DNA of 64,000 nt, taken from the NCBI RefSeq assembly GCF_000420085.1, contig NZ_ATUG01000001.1, positions 868,001-932,000 of the forward strand, read 5' to 3'. Positions 45,906-55,806 of this stretch are shown here, piece after piece. The notes beneath the pieces were generated by a model. It was not told the DNA's origin. It searched no databases and worked only from the letters and a program-made list of their open reading frames with translations. A program made the translations under genes and the position numbers. How positions within the stretch are numbered: the stretch's first letter is position 1; each line of letters starts with the position of its first letter. The stretch comes from Desulfospira joergensenii DSM 10085 (GTDB lineage: Bacteria; Desulfobacterota; Desulfobacteria; Desulfobacterales; Desulfobacteraceae).

Positions 45906-47681
45906 CTAGAATACGCCCTGTACCTTGCCGGTTTCAACGTCCACATCAACCCTCTTGAATGCCGGGTTGGAGCCGGTACCCGGCATAAGACTGATGGCGC
46001 CCGCCACGGGCACGATGAATCCGGCACCGCCGTAGGTGAGGACTTCGCGGATGGTCAGTCTCCAGCCTGTGGGCACGCCCTTGAGGGCCGGGTTGTCGGA
46101 CAGGGACAAATGGGTTTTTACCATGCACATGCCAAGGCCGGCCAGTTCCGGGTCAGCCTGAATCCTGTCAATCGCCACATTTGCTTCATTGGAATAATCC
46201 ACACCGTCAGCACCATAGACTTCTTTGGCAATAAGCTCAATTCTCTGTTTAATCGGCATGTCAAGTTCATAGAGAAATTTGAAATCTGTTTTTTCTTCAC
46301 ACGCCTCAATAACTGTTTCAGCAAATTCAATGGCGCCATCCCCGCCTTTTTCCCAGTGACGGGAAAGGGCAACCCTTGCGCCTTCTGCCTCACTCAATTC
46401 ACGGACTTTTGCAATCTCTGCGTCGGTATCCGTGTAGAATGCATTGATACATACAACAGGAGAAATTCCGGCTTTTCTGACGTTTCTGATGTGATGGATC
46501 AGGTTTTCACAGCCCTTTGCCACCCATTCGACATTTTCTGTACTATATTCTTCGGGCATGGGCTTGCCGGGTACGGGAACCGGAGCACCACCATGGCATT
46601 TCAGAGCCCGGATCGTGGCAACGACAACGGCACAGTCAGGGGTCAGGCCGGAGTAGCGGCATTTGAGGTTCCAGAATTTCTCAAAACCGATGTCCGCACC
46701 GAATCCGGATTCCGTAACATGGTAGTCGGCCAGCTTAAGGCCAACCTTGTCGGCAAGAATTGAACTCTGACCGATGGCGATATTGGCAAATGGGCCTGCA
46801 TGAACAATAACCGGCTGTCCTTCAAGAGTCTGCATTAAAGACGGTTTCAATGCATCAACCATCCATGCGGTCATGGCGCCGGCAACCTGAAGGTCTTCCG
46901 TTGTAACAGGTTTGCCTTTCTTGGTATAGGCAACAACGATCTTGCCCATTCTTTCACGCATATCTTTCAGGTCGTTTGACATGGCAAGAATTGCCATAAC
47001 TTCCGAAGATACGGCGATACCGAATTTTGATTTCATCATGAAACCGTCGGCCTTGCCGTTTACACCGTCAATACCGATGATGATGTTTCTCAATGCCTGG
47101 CAGCAGAAATCCATAATCCATCCCATTTCCACCTTTGTGGGATCGATATCGATTCTCTTCATTTTCGAAAGACGTTCGAGCTGCTCATCGGTGTAGTTTC
47201 TTTCATGCTGCATCCGGGAAGTCAAAGCAACCATTGCCAGGTTGTGGGCATTCATGATGGCGTTGATGTCGCCGGTGAATCCCAGGGAAAAAGGAGTCAG
47301 GGGGATACACTGGGCAAGACCACCGCCTGCGGCAGAACCTTTAATGTTCATGGTCGGTCCGCCGGAAGGCTGACGAATTGCAGCACAAACATTTTTTCCA
47401 AGTTTACCAAGGCCCTGAACAAGACCCATTGATGAAGTAGACTTTCCTTCACCAAGCGGTGTTGGGGTGATTGCCGTTACATCAATGTATTTACCATTGG
47501 GCTTGTCCTTAAGGCGCTCAAGTACTTTTTGAAAATCAATTTTTGCAATGTAATGACCCTGGGGAAGCAATTCCTCCTTGGTCAGTCCTAGTTTCTCACC
47601 GATTTCATAGATGGTGAGCATTGTTTTTTCTGCATCTTCTGCAATTTCCCAGTCTAAGTGTTTGGTTGGATCTAATGCCAT
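45906..47681 (-). CDS. fhs: Formate--tetrahydrofolate ligase
   Basis: 591 residues behind AAGGAGTGAACC. The ATP/formyl-phosphate loop [20 protein letters not shown] and the segment [21 protein letters not shown] are diagnostic. It activates formate to 10-formyl-THF using ATP, or runs in reverse to gain ATP during acetate oxidation. Slightly longer than the usual 555-580 residues. It is divergent from the acs operon, and folD follows downstream. Confidence 0.97.
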   Translation of the reverse strand: MALDPTKHLDWEIAEDAEKTMLTIYEIGEKLGLTKEELLPQGHYIAKIDFQKVLERLKDKPNGKYIDVTAITPTPLGEGKSTSSMGLVQGLGKLGKNVCAAIRQPSGGPTMNIKGSAAGGGLAQCIPLTPFSLGFTGDINAIMNAHNLAMVALTSRMQHERNYTDEQLERLSKMKRIDIDPTKVEMGWIMDFCCQALRNIIIGIDGVNGKADGFMMKSKFGIAVSSEVMAILAMSNDLKDMRERMGKIVVAYTKKGKPVTTEDLQVAGAMTAWMVDALKPSLMQTLEGQPVIVHAGPFANIAIGQSSILADKVGLKLADYHVTESGFGADIGFEKFWNLKCRYSGLTPDCAVVVATIRALKCHGGAPVPVPGKPMPEEYSTENVEWVAKGCENLIHHIRNVRKAGISPVVCINAFYTDTDAEIAKVRELSEAEGARVALSRHWEKGGDGAIEFAETVIEACEEKTDFKFLYELDMPIKQRIELIAKEVYGADGVDYSNEANVAIDRIQADPELAGLGMCMVKTHLSLSDNPALKGVPTGWRLTIREVLTYGGAGFIVPVAGAISLMPGTGSNPAFKRVDVDVETGKVQGVF

Positions 47682-48341
47682 GGTTCACTCCTTTAATGAT
47701 TTTGGACTCCCGACAAGAGTCAGTGATAAAAAGTATTATGAAAACCAAGAAAGTCTGGTCTTAAAAGACTTATACCCTCCTATATAAATAAACCTAAAAA
47801 ATCAACATTTTTTAACAATAAAATCCATCGCCCGGCCCGGTAGACAAACGGACACCCCAAGAGGTCTGGCTCCTCGTTCTTATATGTTTTCACAAATAAT
47901 ATCAATGATATTCTATGATAATGTAAATTTTTTTTCTAAAACCTAAGGAATATCTAAAATACCATACATTCCTATTCAAAAGACTTCAGAATCAAGCTTT
48001 CGCCTGTACGATTTGCATTTATAAACTAAATCGCATTCACCCCGAATTATCGTATCTGATATGAGGGGTAACTAACTGATATTATTCTTGTTTTAATAAC
48101 CAACCGCACCCCTCTATTAAATTCACTCATCTATTGACAAAAAACCCTACAAATTATAAGTCATTACCTGTTATCATTTATCAATTTAGAAACTAGGGCA
48201 AATTGTATGGGAATAACTATCAAAGTTGCTAGGCATAAGTTTGATATTTTTATTCCCTCCCCTATTTTCTCTTCCGTGATAGCATCACATCTTTTTAATC
48301 CCCCCCAACTCATAACCATCTTTAATTTTTAGGAGGTAAAA
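47682..48341. promoter_or_regulatory. 660-bp divergent regulatory region between fhs and the acs operon
   Basis: This AT-rich gap contains no convincing gene. It must hold the promoters for both Wood-Ljungdahl operons. Visible elements are a TTGACA at 48134 with possible -10 hexamers at 15-17 bp, an inverted pair CGATTT/AAATCG (48008-48032 region), a CACCCC/GGGGT hairpin beside it, and a GTCTT/AAGAC hairpin in the fhs leader near 47760. None is matched to a known regulator. Confidence 0.5.
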
Positions 48342-49901
48342 GTGGGCTTTGAAATAACCAAAGAAACTTATGCCGGCAGTATCAAAGGAATCACCATTGG
48401 GAAAGGTGATTCCGCGCTTACCGTCGGCGGCCAAACCAGTTATCCTTTTTATCAGTTTGAAGGAGAAATGCCCAATAAACCCGTTATCGCAATGGAAATC
48501 TGGGATTTTGAACCTGAAGACTGGCCTGAATCCGCCCTGGCACCGTTCAAGGATGTTGCTTCCGATCCTGCGGCATGGGCAAAGAAATGCGTGGAAGAAT
48601 ACGGAGCCCAGGCCATTGTGCTCCAGCTTAAAAGCACGGATCCCAACGACAAGGACGCCAGCGCCGATGATGCTGCCGCAACCGTCAAAAAGGTTCTGGG
48701 AGCCGTTAATGTTCCCCTGATCGTGTGGGGTTGTGCCGTACCGGCCAAGGATGAAGAGGTCCTGAAGAAAGTGGCCGAGGTCTGCCAGGGCGAGAACCTG
48801 ATCCTGGGACCGGTTGAAGAGAAGAACCACAAGGGCATCGGTGCCGCTGCCATGGGATACGGCCACACGGTCATCTCCTCGTCACCCATTGATGTCAACC
48901 TGGCAAAACAGGTAAACATTCTGCTGGAGAACCTGGGGGTTTCCCTGGACAACGTGATTGTGGATCCCACAACAGGCGGATTGGGATACGGCCTGGAATA
49001 CTCCTACTCCGTAATGGAGCGTCTGACCCAGGCAGCCATGACCCAGGGAGACGACAAGCTTCAGAACCCCATGATCAATAACCTGGGCAATGAAGTCTGG
49101 AAATGCAAAGAAGCCAAGCAGACCGTTGAAGAAGCACCTGAACTGGGTGATCCCGAGCGCAGGGCCATTCTCATGGAAGCAGTGGGTGCCGTATCCTACC
49201 TCATGTCCGGATCCAGCATTCTGATCATGCGCCACCCGGAATCCATCAAACTGGCCAAGGCTTTCATCGGACTGATCTCCGAAGGCGGATCGGCCATGGA
49301 TATTGCTCCCATCTCCAAACAGCTGGATGACGTTGAAATAGACTTTGCAGCAATGGCCCCGGAAGCCGACCTCACCATGGAAGAGGAAAAGAAGGCAGCT
49401 CCTGCCAAGAAGGCGGCCCCTGCCAAAAAAGAAGCTCCCAAGGCCGCGGCTCCGGCTCCCAAGGCGGAAGCAGCTCCGGCAGCAAAAGCAGCTAAGCCTG
49501 AGCCCAAAGAAGAAGCCCCTGCGGCTCCGGCTGCAGATCCGGAAGCCGAAGCCAAAGCAAAGGCTGCGGCTGAGGCCAAGGCAAAAGCCGATGCAGAAGC
49601 CAAGGCAAAGGCGGATGCGGAAGCCAAGGCAAAGGCAGAAGCCGATGCCAAGGCAAAAGCGGAGGCAGATGCCAAGGCCAAGGTTGAGGCTGAGAAACAG
49701 GCTGAAAAAGACGCGGCTGCCAAACGGGAAGCCGAAGAACAGGCCCTAAGAGATAAACGTGCCGCTGAAATGGCAAAACATGCCGTAGAAGCCAAATCCG
49801 GAAGTAAAACCGCTGTCCCCAAGACCGCGGCAAAAATCCAGAAGACCATGCTTGAAAAGATCATTGATCATCTGGACAAGGCTCACAAAAGAGCCAGCTG
49901 A
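48342..49901 (+). CDS. acsD: Corrinoid iron-sulfur protein small subunit AcsD with long Ala/Lys-rich tail
   Basis: 519 residues from GTG 48342, directly behind AGGAGG. Residues 1 to about 345 are the CFeSP small subunit (TIM-barrel; VIAMEIWDFEPEDWPESAL, VIVDPTTGGLGYGLEYSYS). From about residue 346 there is a 174-residue extension: first Ala/Pro/Lys (KKAAPAKKAAPAKKEAP), then tandem AEAKAKAD-type blocks likely to form a long helix, and a final basic amphipathic end (KTMLEKIIDHLDKAHKR). Known AcsD proteins end near residue 320, so the tail is unusual. With AcsC it carries the methyl group to acetyl-CoA synthase. First gene of the acs operon. Confidence 0.93.
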   Translation: MGFEITKETYAGSIKGITIGKGDSALTVGGQTSYPFYQFEGEMPNKPVIAMEIWDFEPEDWPESALAPFKDVASDPAAWAKKCVEEYGAQAIVLQLKSTDPNDKDASADDAAATVKKVLGAVNVPLIVWGCAVPAKDEEVLKKVAEVCQGENLILGPVEEKNHKGIGAAAMGYGHTVISSSPIDVNLAKQVNILLENLGVSLDNVIVDPTTGGLGYGLEYSYSVMERLTQAAMTQGDDKLQNPMINNLGNEVWKCKEAKQTVEEAPELGDPERRAILMEAVGAVSYLMSGSSILIMRHPESIKLAKAFIGLISEGGSAMDIAPISKQLDDVEIDFAAMAPEADLTMEEEKKAAPAKKAAPAKKEAPKAAAPAPKAEAAPAAKAAKPEPKEEAPAAPAADPEAEAKAKAAAEAKAKADAEAKAKADAEAKAKAEADAKAKAEADAKAKVEAEKQAEKDAAAKREAEEQALRDKRAAEMAKHAVEAKSGSKTAVPKTAAKIQKTMLEKIIDHLDKAHKRAS

Positions 49902-49910
49902 AAGCAATAA

Positions 49911-49932
49911 GGTTACAGCAGTCTGTGTAACC
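49911..49932 (+). other. Stem-loop in the acsD-cooS gap
   Basis: GGTTACA (49911-49917) pairs with TGTAACC (49926-49932) around an 8-base loop. No U tract. It precedes the cooS ribosome site by about 20 nt. Confidence 0.6.
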
Positions 49933-49965
49933 CTTTATTCATATAATTAAGAGGAGGAACCTCTG

Positions 49966-51981
49966 ATGGCAGAAAAAAAAGAAAAAGCTCCCAAACTTGC
50001 TGATCCAATCGCAGCATCCTATGAAATATCCACCCAGGAAATGATTGAAAGATCCCATAAGCTTGGGGTTGAGACCATTTTTGACAGGGCTGTAAGCATG
50101 AAACCCTGTAATATCGGTATCCAGGGAATCTGTTGTAAAAATTGTTCCATGGGTCCTTGCCGGCTTCCCCTTCCCAAGGCCGGTATTGTAGGCGAAGATA
50201 CAAGAAAAGGTCTTTGCGGGGCCACCGCCAACACCATTGCGGCCAGGAACTTTGCCAGGATGGTGGCGGCCGGAGCCGCAGCCCATTCAGACCACGGCAG
50301 GTGTGTAGCTGAAGTTTTCATGTCAGCCGCTAAAAAAGAGACCGATGCCTATAAGATAAAAGACGTCCAGAAACTTCTCCAGGTAGCCCCCCATCTTGGG
50401 GTAGACGTCACCGTTGAAGAAGACGGGGAAGTAAAGGACAGGGATGTGGATGAAATCGCATTGGAAGTCGCTGAAGTCGCCCTCAACGAATGGGGCAAAT
50501 CAGACGGCGAGCTTCTTTACCTGAAACGGGCTCCCCAGTCCAACTATGAAAAATGGGAAAAAGAAGGGGTCAAACCCCGGAATATCGACCGGGAGATCGT
50601 TGAAATCATGCACAGGACCCACATGGGGGTTGACCAGGATTACAAAAACCTGATCAAACAATGCACCCGCTGTTCCCTGGCAGACGGATGGGGCGGCTCC
50701 ATGCTGGCCACCGATCTCCAGGATATCCTGTTCGGCACTCCCTACCCCCTCCAGTCCGAAGCCAATCTGGGGATCATGAAAGAAGACCATGTCAACATCA
50801 TTATTCACGGCCATGAGCCCGTATTGTCCGAAATAATCGTTGCCGTGGCCCAGTCCCAGGAAATGCTGGACTATGCCAAGGGAAAGGGAGCCAAGGGAAT
50901 TCAGTTGGGCGGCATCTGCTGTACGGCCAATGAAATGCTCCAGAGACACGGGGTTCCTACTGCAGGGAACTTTCTCCAGCAGGAACTGGCCATCATCACC
51001 GGGGCCTGCGACGCCATGGTCGTGGATATCCAATGCGTCATGCAGAACCTGGCCAACGTGGCCAAGTGCTTCCACACCAAGCTGATCACCACCCATCCCA
51101 TTGCCAAGATGGAACAGGAAAACGTCATCCACATCGAGTTCAACGAACATTATGCCCTGGAAGATGCCACCCGCATCGTGAAAATGGCCATTGACAACTT
51201 TGAGAACCGCGGCTCCGATGTCCTGATTCCCCAGCACAAGGCCACCCAGATCGCCGGGTTCGGCGTGGAATCCATCCAGTATCACCTGGGCGGAACCTTC
51301 AGGGGCACCTATTACACCCTGAACGATAACATCATCAACGGCCGGATCCGGGGCGTGGCCGGGGTCGTGGGATGCAACAACGCCAGGTCCCGCCACAATG
51401 AAGTCCATATAAAAGTTCTTAAGGAGCTGATCAAAAACGATGTCCTGGTTCTCACCACGGGCTGCGACGGCATCACCGCCGCCATCCACGGACTCCTGAC
51501 CCCGGAAGCCGCCCAGGTTCACTGCGGACCGGGTCTTGCCGAGGTCTGCGAGGTTGTGGGAATTCCGCCCATCCTCCACCTGGGTTCCTGTGTGGATAAC
51601 TCCAGAATCCTTCTGGCAGCCACGGAAGTTGTGAAAGCCGGCGGTCTGGGCAATGACCTGGCCGATCTTCCCGTGGCCGGTTCCGCTCCCGAGTGGATGA
51701 GTGAAAAGGCCATCTCCATCGGCCATTACTTTGTCACCTCCGGTGTCTACACTGTTTTCGGCGGCAGCATCCCGACTTCAGGAGCACCGGTTTTCCACGA
51801 CTACATCTCCAAGGAATTGGAAAACGTCTACGGCGGCAAATGGGATGTCGAGCCTGATCCCATCAAGCATGCCCAGCTCATGATCGCCCACATCGATAAA
51901 AAGAGAAAAGCGCTGGGCATTGACAAGGCCAGGGAAAGGGTCCTCATGGATATGGCATCCCGCCAGGCCCTGGAAGTGTAA
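49966..51981 (+). CDS. cooS: Carbon monoxide dehydrogenase catalytic subunit (CooS/AcsA)
   Basis: 671 residues behind AGGAGG. The N-terminal cluster motif gives Cys48, 56, 57, 60 and 65 (CNIGIQGICCKNCSMGPCR), ligands of the D and B clusters. Later Cys/His-rich blocks for the Ni-Fe-S C cluster are present (GGICCTANEML, VVGCNNARS, GCDGITAA, HCGPG, HLGSCVDNSR). It interconverts CO2 and CO; as part of the CODH/ACS complex, CO reaches the A cluster of AcsB by an internal tunnel. Its position between acsD and acsB supports the AcsA role. Confidence 0.97.
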   Translation: MAEKKEKAPKLADPIAASYEISTQEMIERSHKLGVETIFDRAVSMKPCNIGIQGICCKNCSMGPCRLPLPKAGIVGEDTRKGLCGATANTIAARNFARMVAAGAAAHSDHGRCVAEVFMSAAKKETDAYKIKDVQKLLQVAPHLGVDVTVEEDGEVKDRDVDEIALEVAEVALNEWGKSDGELLYLKRAPQSNYEKWEKEGVKPRNIDREIVEIMHRTHMGVDQDYKNLIKQCTRCSLADGWGGSMLATDLQDILFGTPYPLQSEANLGIMKEDHVNIIIHGHEPVLSEIIVAVAQSQEMLDYAKGKGAKGIQLGGICCTANEMLQRHGVPTAGNFLQQELAIITGACDAMVVDIQCVMQNLANVAKCFHTKLITTHPIAKMEQENVIHIEFNEHYALEDATRIVKMAIDNFENRGSDVLIPQHKATQIAGFGVESIQYHLGGTFRGTYYTLNDNIINGRIRGVAGVVGCNNARSRHNEVHIKVLKELIKNDVLVLTTGCDGITAAIHGLLTPEAAQVHCGPGLAEVCEVVGIPPILHLGSCVDNSRILLAATEVVKAGGLGNDLADLPVAGSAPEWMSEKAISIGHYFVTSGVYTVFGGSIPTSGAPVFHDYISKELENVYGGKWDVEPDPIKHAQLMIAHIDKKRKALGIDKARERVLMDMASRQALEV

Positions 51982-51993
51982 TCAGGCATGAAA

Positions 51994-52028
51994 TTTAATC
52001 GGGACATGAAAAAACATTCACGATTAAA
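51994..52028 (+). other. Stem-loop in the cooS-acsB gap
   Basis: TTTAATCG (51994-52001) pairs exactly with CGATTAAA (52021-52028) around a 19-base loop. No U tract follows directly. Confidence 0.55.
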
Positions 52029-52078
52029 GGTGTCATTGTTTTAATATAGATAAATCCTCAACGAAGGAGGAAGATAAT

Positions 52079-54292
52079 ATGTCAAAATTGATCGCATTTG
52101 CTGCCATTCAGGGCGGGTACAAAGTAGTCGCACAGGTTGAAGGTGAACTTGATAAAGCACTCCAGACCTATGATGCCAGCACGAAAATCGGATTTCCCAA
52201 TACCGCGTACTATCTGCCGGTTATTTACTCCCTGACCGGACTGAAATGTGAAACCCTGGAAGACCTGAAAAAACCCATGGAATTTGCCAGGGGTCTTCTG
52301 CCTCCCCACATCAAGCTCAAGAACTGGCTTCCCTACCTGGGGCCACTTCTGGATGCGGGCATGGCCGGCATTATCTCTTACGAGGTAAAAGAGGCCTTAC
52401 GCTATCTGTATGAGCCTGACTTTTACATTGCCCAGGAAGATCCGGACATTGAAAACGGAAAAATCTGGGTGGGTGCGGCAGACGATACCATCCTGAGGAA
52501 AAGGGGTGTGGAATTTGTTGACGGTTCCGCTCCGGGATTCGCCGCCATGGTAGGGGCAGCCCCGAACAAGGAGATTGCCAAGATGATCGTGGAAGACTAC
52601 CAGAAGAGATCTCTCTATATCTTCTGCGCGGCCAACCACAACGGCAAAACACTCATCGAACAGTGCCTGGAAGCCGACATGCAGATCGGCTGGAACACCC
52701 GTATCGTTCCCTTTGGGCCGGACATCTCCTCCGCTGTATTTGCCCTTGGGTTTGCCAACCGGGCAGCCATGGCATTTGGCGGTGTGAAACCGGGCGACTA
52801 TAAAAAAATCCTCATGTACAACAAGGAAAGGGTATTTGCCTTTGTCAACGCCCTGGGCGATGTGGGTACCGAATGGGGTGTGGCAGCAGCCGGCTGCGTT
52901 AACTGGGGTTTCCCGACCCTGGCCGACACCGAGATTCCGGAGATCCTGCCCACGGGTATCTGTACCTACGAGCATGTTGTGGCTCCGGTATCCCACGATG
53001 AAATGGTTCAAAGATCCGTTGAAGTCCGCGGCCTGAAAGTTCAGGTGGCTGAAATCGACATTCCCTGCGCTTTTGGCCCGGCATATGAAGGTGAGCGTGT
53101 CCGTGGTGCAGACCTGTACGCCCAGTGCGGCGGCGGCAAGACCCAGTGTACAGAGCTGGTGAAAATGGCCGACATGGGTTCCATCGAAGACGGAAAGGTC
53201 ATTGTCGACGGTCCGGATATTGACGGTATCAAAGAAGGCGGAACCTTCCCCTTGGGCATCAAGGTGGAAATCGCCGGCCGTGAGTTCCAGGAAGACTTTG
53301 AGCCCATCATGGAACGTCAGATCCATCATCTGATCAACTATATCCAGGGCATCATGCACATCGGACAGCGGGACATCTCCTGGGTCCGTATCTCCAAGGC
53401 TGCCATTGAAAAAGGCTTTACCCTCAAAGATATCGGTGTGGTCCTCCATGCCAAATTCCACCAGGATTTCCAGAAAATCGTGGACAAGGTCCAGGTAACG
53501 CTCTTCACCAAGCCCGAGGACGTGGACAAGATGACGGCCGTGGCCAGGGAAAATTACCTGGCCCGGGATGCCCGTGTGGACACCATGACGGATGAGGACG
53601 TGGAAATCTACTACTCCTGTACCCTGTGCCAGTCTTTTGCTCCCTCCCATGTATGCTCTGTATCCCCTGAAAGAACGGGACTCTGCGGTGCATACAACTG
53701 GATGGACTGCAAGGCGGCCTTTGAAATCAACCCCACCGGCCCCAACCAGCCCATTGAAAAGGGAGAATGCATTGATCCCAAACTGGGCCAGTGGAAAGGG
53801 GTAAATGAATTTGTATACAAGGCCTCCAGAGGGGCTGTTACCCATTACAACTTCTACTCCATGGTCCATGATCCCATGACCACCTGCGGCTGCTGCGAAT
53901 GTATTGCCGCCATGCTTCCCGCCTGCAACGGCGTGATGACCGTGGGCCGGGATTACACAGGTGAGACGCCCTGCGGCATGAAGTTCACCACCCTTGCCGG
54001 TGTCATGGGCGGCGGTGCATCTTCTCCGGGTTTTGTGGGTCACTCCAAACACAATATCACCCAGGGAAAATTCATCCTGGGCGACGGCGGACTGCTCAGA
54101 ATGGTCTGGATGCCCAAGATGCTCAAGGAAGAGCTCAAAGACCGCATCGATAAACGCGGCGCTGACATGGGGGTTCCCAATCTTTATGACATGATCGCCG
54201 ATGAAACCGTGGGGATTACAGAAGAAGAGATTCTTCCCTTTCTCCAGGAAAAAGGCCATCCTGCCCTGACCATGGATCCTCTTGTGGGCTGA
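52079..54292 (+). CDS. acsB: Acetyl-CoA synthase (CODH/ACS alpha subunit)
   Basis: 737 residues behind AAGGAGG. The A-cluster cysteines are all present: Cys514, 517, 526 and 536 for the 4Fe-4S part and Cys603-Gly-Cys605 for the distal nickel (TTCGCCECI). Spacing is identical to the Moorella enzyme (506/509/518/528/595/597) with an offset of eight. It joins CO, the corrinoid methyl group and CoA to acetyl-CoA, or cleaves acetyl-CoA in acetate oxidation. The N-terminal CODH-contact domain is present, so this is the bacterial type and not the shortened archaeal CdhC. Confidence 0.98.
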   Translation: MSKLIAFAAIQGGYKVVAQVEGELDKALQTYDASTKIGFPNTAYYLPVIYSLTGLKCETLEDLKKPMEFARGLLPPHIKLKNWLPYLGPLLDAGMAGIISYEVKEALRYLYEPDFYIAQEDPDIENGKIWVGAADDTILRKRGVEFVDGSAPGFAAMVGAAPNKEIAKMIVEDYQKRSLYIFCAANHNGKTLIEQCLEADMQIGWNTRIVPFGPDISSAVFALGFANRAAMAFGGVKPGDYKKILMYNKERVFAFVNALGDVGTEWGVAAAGCVNWGFPTLADTEIPEILPTGICTYEHVVAPVSHDEMVQRSVEVRGLKVQVAEIDIPCAFGPAYEGERVRGADLYAQCGGGKTQCTELVKMADMGSIEDGKVIVDGPDIDGIKEGGTFPLGIKVEIAGREFQEDFEPIMERQIHHLINYIQGIMHIGQRDISWVRISKAAIEKGFTLKDIGVVLHAKFHQDFQKIVDKVQVTLFTKPEDVDKMTAVARENYLARDARVDTMTDEDVEIYYSCTLCQSFAPSHVCSVSPERTGLCGAYNWMDCKAAFEINPTGPNQPIEKGECIDPKLGQWKGVNEFVYKASRGAVTHYNFYSMVHDPMTTCGCCECIAAMLPACNGVMTVGRDYTGETPCGMKFTTLAGVMGGGASSPGFVGHSKHNITQGKFILGDGGLLRMVWMPKMLKEELKDRIDKRGADMGVPNLYDMIADETVGITEEEILPFLQEKGHPALTMDPLVG

Positions 54293-54304
54293 TCACTTAA
54301 ACTG

Positions 54305-54350
54305 AAAGGTGCGGCAGTATTCCACCAGATTTAAATCTGCCGCACCTTTT
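54305..54350 (+). other. Strong stem-loop in the acsB-acsC gap
   Basis: AAAGGTGCGGCAG (54305-54317) and CTGCCGCACCTTT (54338-54350) form a perfect 13-bp stem; only a short T run follows. It could terminate part of the transcripts or set mRNA stability between acsB and acsC. Confidence 0.75.
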
Positions 54351-54382
54351 CCATACCGATATTAAGACGTAAGGAGAAAAAA

Positions 54383-55723
54383 ATGGCATTAACCGGTATA
54401 CAGATATTCAAACTCCTTCCCAAAACAAATTGCAAGGAGTGTGGAGTCCCCACCTGTCTGGCCTTTGCAATGAACCTTGCATCCGGCAAGGCTGAACTGG
54501 ACTCCTGTCCCTATGTTTCCGACGAAGCCAGGGAAAAACTGGCCGAGGCATCCGCACCTCCCATCCGCCCGGTGGCTTTAGGTGCCGGGGTCCGGAAGAC
54601 CACCGCCGGCGGGGAGACCGTTCTTTACAGGCATGAAAAAACATTTTTCAACCCCACGGTTCTTGCAGCAACGGTTTCTTCCGATATGGACCCGGCCGAA
54701 CTGGATAAAACCCTTAAGGTTTACAACGCATTCCAGTATGAACGGGTTGGACTCAACCTGAGACCCGAACTCCTGGTTGTCAAGGATGCCGGGGCCGGGG
54801 CCGACGCCTTTGCAGGGGTTGCTGAAAAAATCGCCAAAGAGTCTGAATTCAACCTGGTGCTCATGACCGAAGACCTTGAGGTCATGAAAGCCGGGGTGGA
54901 AAAGGCAGGGTTCAAACGCCCCCTGCTCTATGCCGCCACCGAGGCCAACGCAGACGACATGGGGGCCCTTGCCAAAGAGAATGATCTGCCCCTGGCCGTC
55001 AAGGCCGATTCCGTGGATGCGCTCCAGCCCCTGACGGAGAAACTGACCGGCATGGGTTTAAAGGACCTGGTGATTGATCCGGGATCACGGGAAATCAAAC
55101 AGGCCCTGGAAGATCAGGTCGCCATCCGGCGGGCCGCCCTCAAGGCCTCCAACAAGGCCCTGGGCTTCCCCACCATCACCTTCCCCTGTGAAATGGCATC
55201 CAACATGGACATGGAAACCCTGATCGCAGGCATGTTCGTTGCCAAATACGGCGGAATCGTTGTCATGTCCGACTTCAGCGCGGAATCTCTCTTCCCGCTT
55301 CTGCTGGAAAGACTCAATATATTTACCGATCCCCAGAGGCCCATGACCGTCACCGAAGGCATATTTGAGATCGGGAACCCGGATGAAAATTCACCGGTCC
55401 TGGTGACCACCAACTTTGCCTTGACTTATTTTATTGTTTCTGGTGAGATTGAGGCCAGCAAGGTTCCGGCCTGGCTGCTGATCAAGGATTCGGAAGGACT
55501 GTCTGTTCTTACGGCTTGGGCTGCCGGTAAATTCGGCGGTGATGATGTGGGCATGTTCGTTAAAAAGAGCGGCATCATGGATAAGGTTAAGCATACCGAA
55601 TTGATCATCCCGGGTTATGCAGCTGCCATTGCCGGTGATATTGAGGAAGAACTTCCCGGATGGACCATCACGGTGGGACCCAGGGAAGCGGCCCATCTGC
55701 CGGCCTTCCTGAAATCAAAATAG
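54383..55723 (+). CDS. acsC: Corrinoid iron-sulfur protein large subunit AcsC
   Basis: 446 residues. The N-terminal 4Fe-4S motif CKECGVPTCLAFAMNLASGKAELDSC is split over the first 45 residues (Cys at C-x2-C-x4-C-x16-C spacing), then a TIM barrel and a C-terminal cobalamin-binding domain. It receives the methyl group from methyl-THF on cobalt and passes it to AcsB. The acsB stop is 90 nt upstream with a hairpin in between. Confidence 0.96.
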   Translation: MALTGIQIFKLLPKTNCKECGVPTCLAFAMNLASGKAELDSCPYVSDEAREKLAEASAPPIRPVALGAGVRKTTAGGETVLYRHEKTFFNPTVLAATVSSDMDPAELDKTLKVYNAFQYERVGLNLRPELLVVKDAGAGADAFAGVAEKIAKESEFNLVLMTEDLEVMKAGVEKAGFKRPLLYAATEANADDMGALAKENDLPLAVKADSVDALQPLTEKLTGMGLKDLVIDPGSREIKQALEDQVAIRRAALKASNKALGFPTITFPCEMASNMDMETLIAGMFVAKYGGIVVMSDFSAESLFPLLLERLNIFTDPQRPMTVTEGIFEIGNPDENSPVLVTTNFALTYFIVSGEIEASKVPAWLLIKDSEGLSVLTAWAAGKFGGDDVGMFVKKSGIMDKVKHTELIIPGYAAAIAGDIEEELPGWTITVGPREAAHLPAFLKSK

Positions 55724-55734
55724 TGAAAGCATCT

Positions 55735-55770
55735 GCCGCCGGAACCGGCATGGAATCCTGTTCCGGCGGC
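55735..55770 (+). other. Strong stem-loop in the acsC-acsE gap
   Basis: GCCGCCGGAAC (55735-55745) and GTTCCGGCGGC (55760-55770) form a perfect 11-bp GC-rich stem with no U tract. It begins 12 nt after the acsC stop. Confidence 0.75.
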
Positions 55771-55806
55771 CCGAGTAAAACCCTTTAAACAGCAAAAGGA
55801 TAAGAC

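Noticed and set aside
48207..48332. 41-codon ORF just upstream of acsD, ending in its ribosome site
   Set aside because: No ribosome site of its own and no motif; the AT-rich, irregular content looks like chance. A leader peptide is possible but unsupported.
49560..49700. CRISPR-like or tandem repeat array
   Set aside because: The repeats are in-frame codons for the Ala/Lys/Glu tail of AcsD, with no spacers. No CRISPR array was seen anywhere in the window.
50500..51726. 408-codon open frame antisense to cooS
   Set aside because: Low-complexity Gly/His/Asp composition typical of an antisense shadow; cooS is conserved throughout.
52397..54259. 620-codon open frame antisense to acsB
   Set aside because: It mirrors acsB codon bias; acsB has all A-cluster ligands on the plus strand.
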